Assembly: GCA_030618975.1 (NCBI GenBank)
Contig: JAUXCH010000325.1
Span: 1-6,142, forward strand
Length of the DNA: 6,142 nucleotides
Direction of reading: 5' to 3'
Origin: Planctomycetia bacterium
Lineage (GTDB): Bacteria; Planctomycetota; PLA2; JAEUHO01
Position numbers and translations under genes: made by a program. Of this stretch, positions 4,127-6,142 are shown piece after piece. Position 1 is the stretch's first letter. The number at the start of each line of letters is the position of its first letter. The notes beneath the pieces were generated by a model that made no database searches, had not been told where the DNA came from, and saw only the letters and a list, made by a program, of their open reading frames with translations.

Positions 4127-5080
4127 GTGGCGGACGTGGACGAGCGCGGCTCGGGACAGGACCCTGAGAACGGGAGGTCCACGGAGACGAAGACCGTCCT
4201 CTTCGCCGACATCGTGGACAGCACGGGTCTCTACGACGAGAAGGGCGACGACGTCGCCCGCGGCCTCCTGGTGCAGTGTCTCGATCTCATGACGAAGGTG
4301 GTCGAGGAGAGCAAGGGCGTGGTCGAGGATCGTATCGGCGACGAGGTGCTCTGCACCTTCGACGAGCCCGACGCCGCCGCGCACGCCGCCTCCCAGCTCC
4401 ACCAGCGGGTACAGGACGGCCACGCCGCAGGGGAGCTGGAGTGCCCGATGCAGGTTCGCATCGGCCTCGAGCACGGTCCCATCATGCGCACGCCGGAGGG
4501 GCTCTTCGGGACCACGATCCACACTGCCGCGCGCCTCGTCGCGCTGGCCAAGGCCGGCCAGATCCTGACCACGAAGACGACGCTCGATCAGCTGGGACCG
4601 ATCCGGCGGCGCATGGAGCGGTACTTCGACACGGTGGTGCTCAAGGGGATCGCGAGCGAGCAGGACATCCACGAGCTGCTCTGGGACACCAGCCTGACCG
4701 TCGTGCCGACGGGGCGTCCGAAGCGTCGCGTCCGCGCCGCGGGCACGGAGGCCGTGGAGCTCACCTTCCAGGACAAGACGATTCGCGTCGATGCCGCACA
4801 GCCGCGCATCACGCTGGGCCGCGACAGCACGTGCACGCTGCGCCTCGAGGGCAGCGCCGTCTCGCGCCTGCACGCCCGCGTCAACTGGAACCGGGGCAAG
4901 GTCCGTGTCGAGGACGTGAGCACCAACGGAACCTGCGTCGAGCCCGAGGGCGGTTCGGTGCGGGCGTACCACCACGACGGCGGGGAGTTGGACGGGCACG
5001 GCATCATCCGGTGCGGCTGCCTCGGCCCCGAGTCGGACGCTGCGCAGGTGACGTACCGCTGCGTGAGCGAGGGCGGCTGA
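4127..5080 (+). CDS. Class III nucleotide cyclase-homology domain fused to an FHA domain
   Basis: The 317-residue protein has no signal peptide or membrane segment and should be cytoplasmic. Residues about 20-185 are a class III cyclase homology domain: TVLFADIVDSTGLY with Asp28 as first metal ligand, RIGDEVLCTF with Asp72 as second, then GLFGTTIHTAARLVALAKAG (125-144). Residues about 208-312 are an FHA domain, which in this family binds phosphothreonine peptides: TLGRDST (229-235), SRLHARV (246-252) and DVSTNGT (263-269) keep the conserved G-R, S-x2-H and N-G-T positions. Several cyclase residues are unusual: Asp68 stands where the substrate-selecting Lys is expected, Thr129 where its Asp or Thr partner lies, and His132 replaces the transition-state Asn, while Arg136 is kept. 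The nucleotide made, if any, is therefore uncertain. The start is 4 bases after the peptidase stop with a strong ribosome site, so the two genes are probably co-expressed. Kinase-dependent control through FHA is an inference. Confidence 0.85.
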   Translation: MADVDERGSGQDPENGRSTETKTVLFADIVDSTGLYDEKGDDVARGLLVQCLDLMTKVVEESKGVVEDRIGDEVLCTFDEPDAAAHAASQLHQRVQDGHAAGELECPMQVRIGLEHGPIMRTPEGLFGTTIHTAARLVALAKAGQILTTKTTLDQLGPIRRRMERYFDTVVLKGIASEQDIHELLWDTSLTVVPTGRPKRRVRAAGTEAVELTFQDKTIRVDAAQPRITLGRDSTCTLRLEGSAVSRLHARVNWNRGKVRVEDVSTNGTCVEPEGGSVRAYHHDGGELDGHGIIRCGCLGPESDAAQVTYRCVSEGG

Positions 5081-5083
5081 TCC

Positions 5084-5128
5084 CCGCCCCCGCCTGCCCT
5101 CGAGGACAGGTGGAGGGGACGCGGGCGG
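5084..5128. terminator. Possible bidirectional terminator between convergent genes
   Basis: The 58-base gap between two converging genes holds nested inverted repeats: CCGCCC (5084-5089) can pair with GGGCGG (5123-5128), and inside this CCTGCCCTCGAGGACAGG (5093-5110) folds on itself with one mismatch. There is no T-tract on either strand, so it is not a classical intrinsic terminator. Position between convergent stops is the main support. Confidence 0.3.
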
Positions 5129-5138
5129 CAGCGCACGA

Positions 5139-6142
5139 CTACCGGGGACGGAGACGAACCGTGACGTCGGCCTCTCCGAGGGGGTCGGCCGGCAGCTCGA
5201 CCGCTTCCTCCGCCGCCTCGTAGCCCTCGGCGCTCACGCGGATCGTGCGCGGACCCGACGGTGCTGGCATCGAGTAGATGCCGTCGGGGGCGGCGCCGAC
5301 GAACCGGGCGACCTCCTCGCCGTCCGCGTCGAGGACGACGATCGAGCAGCGCTCCACCGGAGCGTCCGTAACCTGATCGGTGACGGTCACGCGCAACGTG
5401 ACCTGGACCGCGGGCTCGTCCGCCGACGGAAACTCCACGGCGAGGTCGACCTGCCCGCCGGGGGGCGTCAGGTCGGCCTCGACCTTCTGCGTCTCCCGGT
5501 CCGGCGCCTCCACGGCGAAGCGGTAGCGTCCGGTGGGGTAGAAGTGCTCGAAGATCCCGTCTTCCCTCCGACCCGTGAAGCCACGTGCGGAGGCCTCGGG
5601 ATCGTCGAGCCGCTCCACCTCGACGCGGCAGCGGTCGACGGGCTCGCCGGTCCCGGCGTCGCGGAGCACGAACCGGACCTGCACCTGGCACGGCGCGAGG
5701 TGGAAGTCGAGGCGGGCATCCCGGATGCCCTCCTCCAGCCGGACGATGGTCGCGGGATAGCCCGCACGGAACTTGCCGGCCTGCAGCCGTACGGGCGTGG
5801 CTTGGAGGCGCTCGGGGAGCGCCTCCAAGACGTAGAGCCCGTCCGCGTCCGTGTGCACCGAGCGGAGCGTGCCCCGTCCTCCTTCGTCGATCAGGTAGAC
5901 CGTTGCGCCCTCGTGGCCCGCGCCTTCGGCCGTGAGGACCCGCCCCTCGAGCGTGAGGTTCCCGCTCTCGGCCCAGGCGAGGACGATCTCGACGTTTCGC
6001 GCGCCGCCTCGGGGAACGTCCACGTCCACGGTCTCGCTCGCATAGCCGCTTCGCCTGGCGGAGAGGGACTGCGGCCCCGCCGGCAGGTGGGGCGCGTCGA
6101 AGCGCCCTTCCGCGTCGGCGTAGGGGCGGAAGGAGCCGCAGC
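5139..6142 (-). CDS. 3' part of a protein of repeated carboxypeptidase-regulatory-like beta-sandwich domains (partial)
   Basis: The frame is open from the right edge of the window down to TAG at 5141-5139, giving 333 visible residues; the N-terminus lies outside. GTG codons such as the one at 6029 are not the start, because good coding sequence (RPYADAEGRFDAPHLPAGPQ) lies before it. The chain consists of about four beta-sandwich units of the carboxypeptidase-regulatory-like or similar Ig-like type: the end of one (visible residues 1-55), then units from about 60 (GNLTLEGRVLTAEG, DADGLYVLEALP), 151 (CQVQVRFVLRDAGTGEPV) and 245 (VQVTLRVTVTDQVTDAPV). The last two are clearly related: both have (D/E)APV- or GEPV-(D/E)RC, then F(V/T)G...DGI(Y/F) and a final strand-rich segment. 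Such domains occur in large exported or surface proteins, where they serve as stalks or binding modules. Nothing visible is catalytic. Export is an inference, since the signal peptide would lie outside the window. Confidence 0.75.
   Translation of the reverse strand, partial: CGSFRPYADAEGRFDAPHLPAGPQSLSARRSGYASETVDVDVPRGGARNVEIVLAWAESGNLTLEGRVLTAEGAGHEGATVYLIDEGGRGTLRSVHTDADGLYVLEALPERLQATPVRLQAGKFRAGYPATIVRLEEGIRDARLDFHLAPCQVQVRFVLRDAGTGEPVDRCRVEVERLDDPEASARGFTGRREDGIFEHFYPTGRYRFAVEAPDRETQKVEADLTPPGGQVDLAVEFPSADEPAVQVTLRVTVTDQVTDAPVERCSIVVLDADGEEVARFVGAAPDGIYSMPAPSGPRTIRVSAEGYEAAEEAVELPADPLGEADVTVRLRPR

Noticed and set aside
2634..4224. Long open frames overlapping the S41 gene, 2634-4094 on the plus strand and 2719-4224 on the minus strand
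   Set aside because: They are shadows of the S41 peptidase gene. Their translations are rich in R, G, A, P and L with no motif, while the 2806 frame has a signal peptide and all S41 landmarks.
1..6142. CRISPR array or tRNA/rRNA genes
   Set aside because: There are no regularly spaced repeats of 25-40 bases, and no cloverleaf or rRNA-like sequence was recognised on either strand.

Overview
The window is a stretch of very GC-rich bacterial chromosome. Its codon use (G or C at most third positions), an exported S41 peptidase, a class III cyclase fused to an FHA domain and a large protein of repeated carboxypeptidase-regulatory-like beta-sandwich domains would suit Planctomycetota, with Myxococcota or a similar large-genome phylum as alternatives. 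This is an inference; no rRNA or other marker gene is present.

The window has two halves. The left half (about 1-2800) is an accessory region full of gene debris. It opens with the start of a small minus-strand gene leaving the window (1-84) and about 450 bases with no recognisable gene. Then come an N-terminal fragment of a DUF1016/YhcG-type protein (553-903), a 52-codon copy of the start of the S41 peptidase gene found 1.9 kb further on (945-1100), and a second, much more decayed DUF1016 N-terminal fragment (1118-1320). A short AT-richer control region (1430-1491) with a perfect hairpin, a perfect 12-bp palindrome, promoter-like boxes and a GGGT-N8-ACCC operator-like element leads into an intact regulator that joins a winged helix to a minimal nucleotidyltransferase (MNT, 1492-2166). 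Its expected HEPN-type partner starts inside the 3' end of the MNT gene (2072-2513) but is split over three frames by two single-base shifts. It therefore looks like an MNT/HEPN (toxin-antitoxin-like) pair with a broken HEPN member.

The right half (2806-6142) is compact and well preserved. An exported S41-family peptidase (2806-4122) is followed after 4 bases by a cytoplasmic class III nucleotide cyclase domain joined to a C-terminal FHA domain (4127-5080), with the cyclase Shine-Dalgarno sequence inside the end of the peptidase gene. This is a two-gene operon that may link an envelope proteolytic function to intracellular signalling. The cyclase keeps both metal-binding aspartates but has changed residues where the substrate-specifying and transition-state residues normally sit. 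Converging on this operon is the 3' part of a gene for a repeated beta-sandwich protein (5139-6142, minus strand), which runs out of the window.

The most notable points are the DUF1016 / S41-start / DUF1016 mosaic, the MNT regulator retained beside a frameshifted HEPN gene, and the atypical cyclase-FHA protein coupled to an S41 peptidase.
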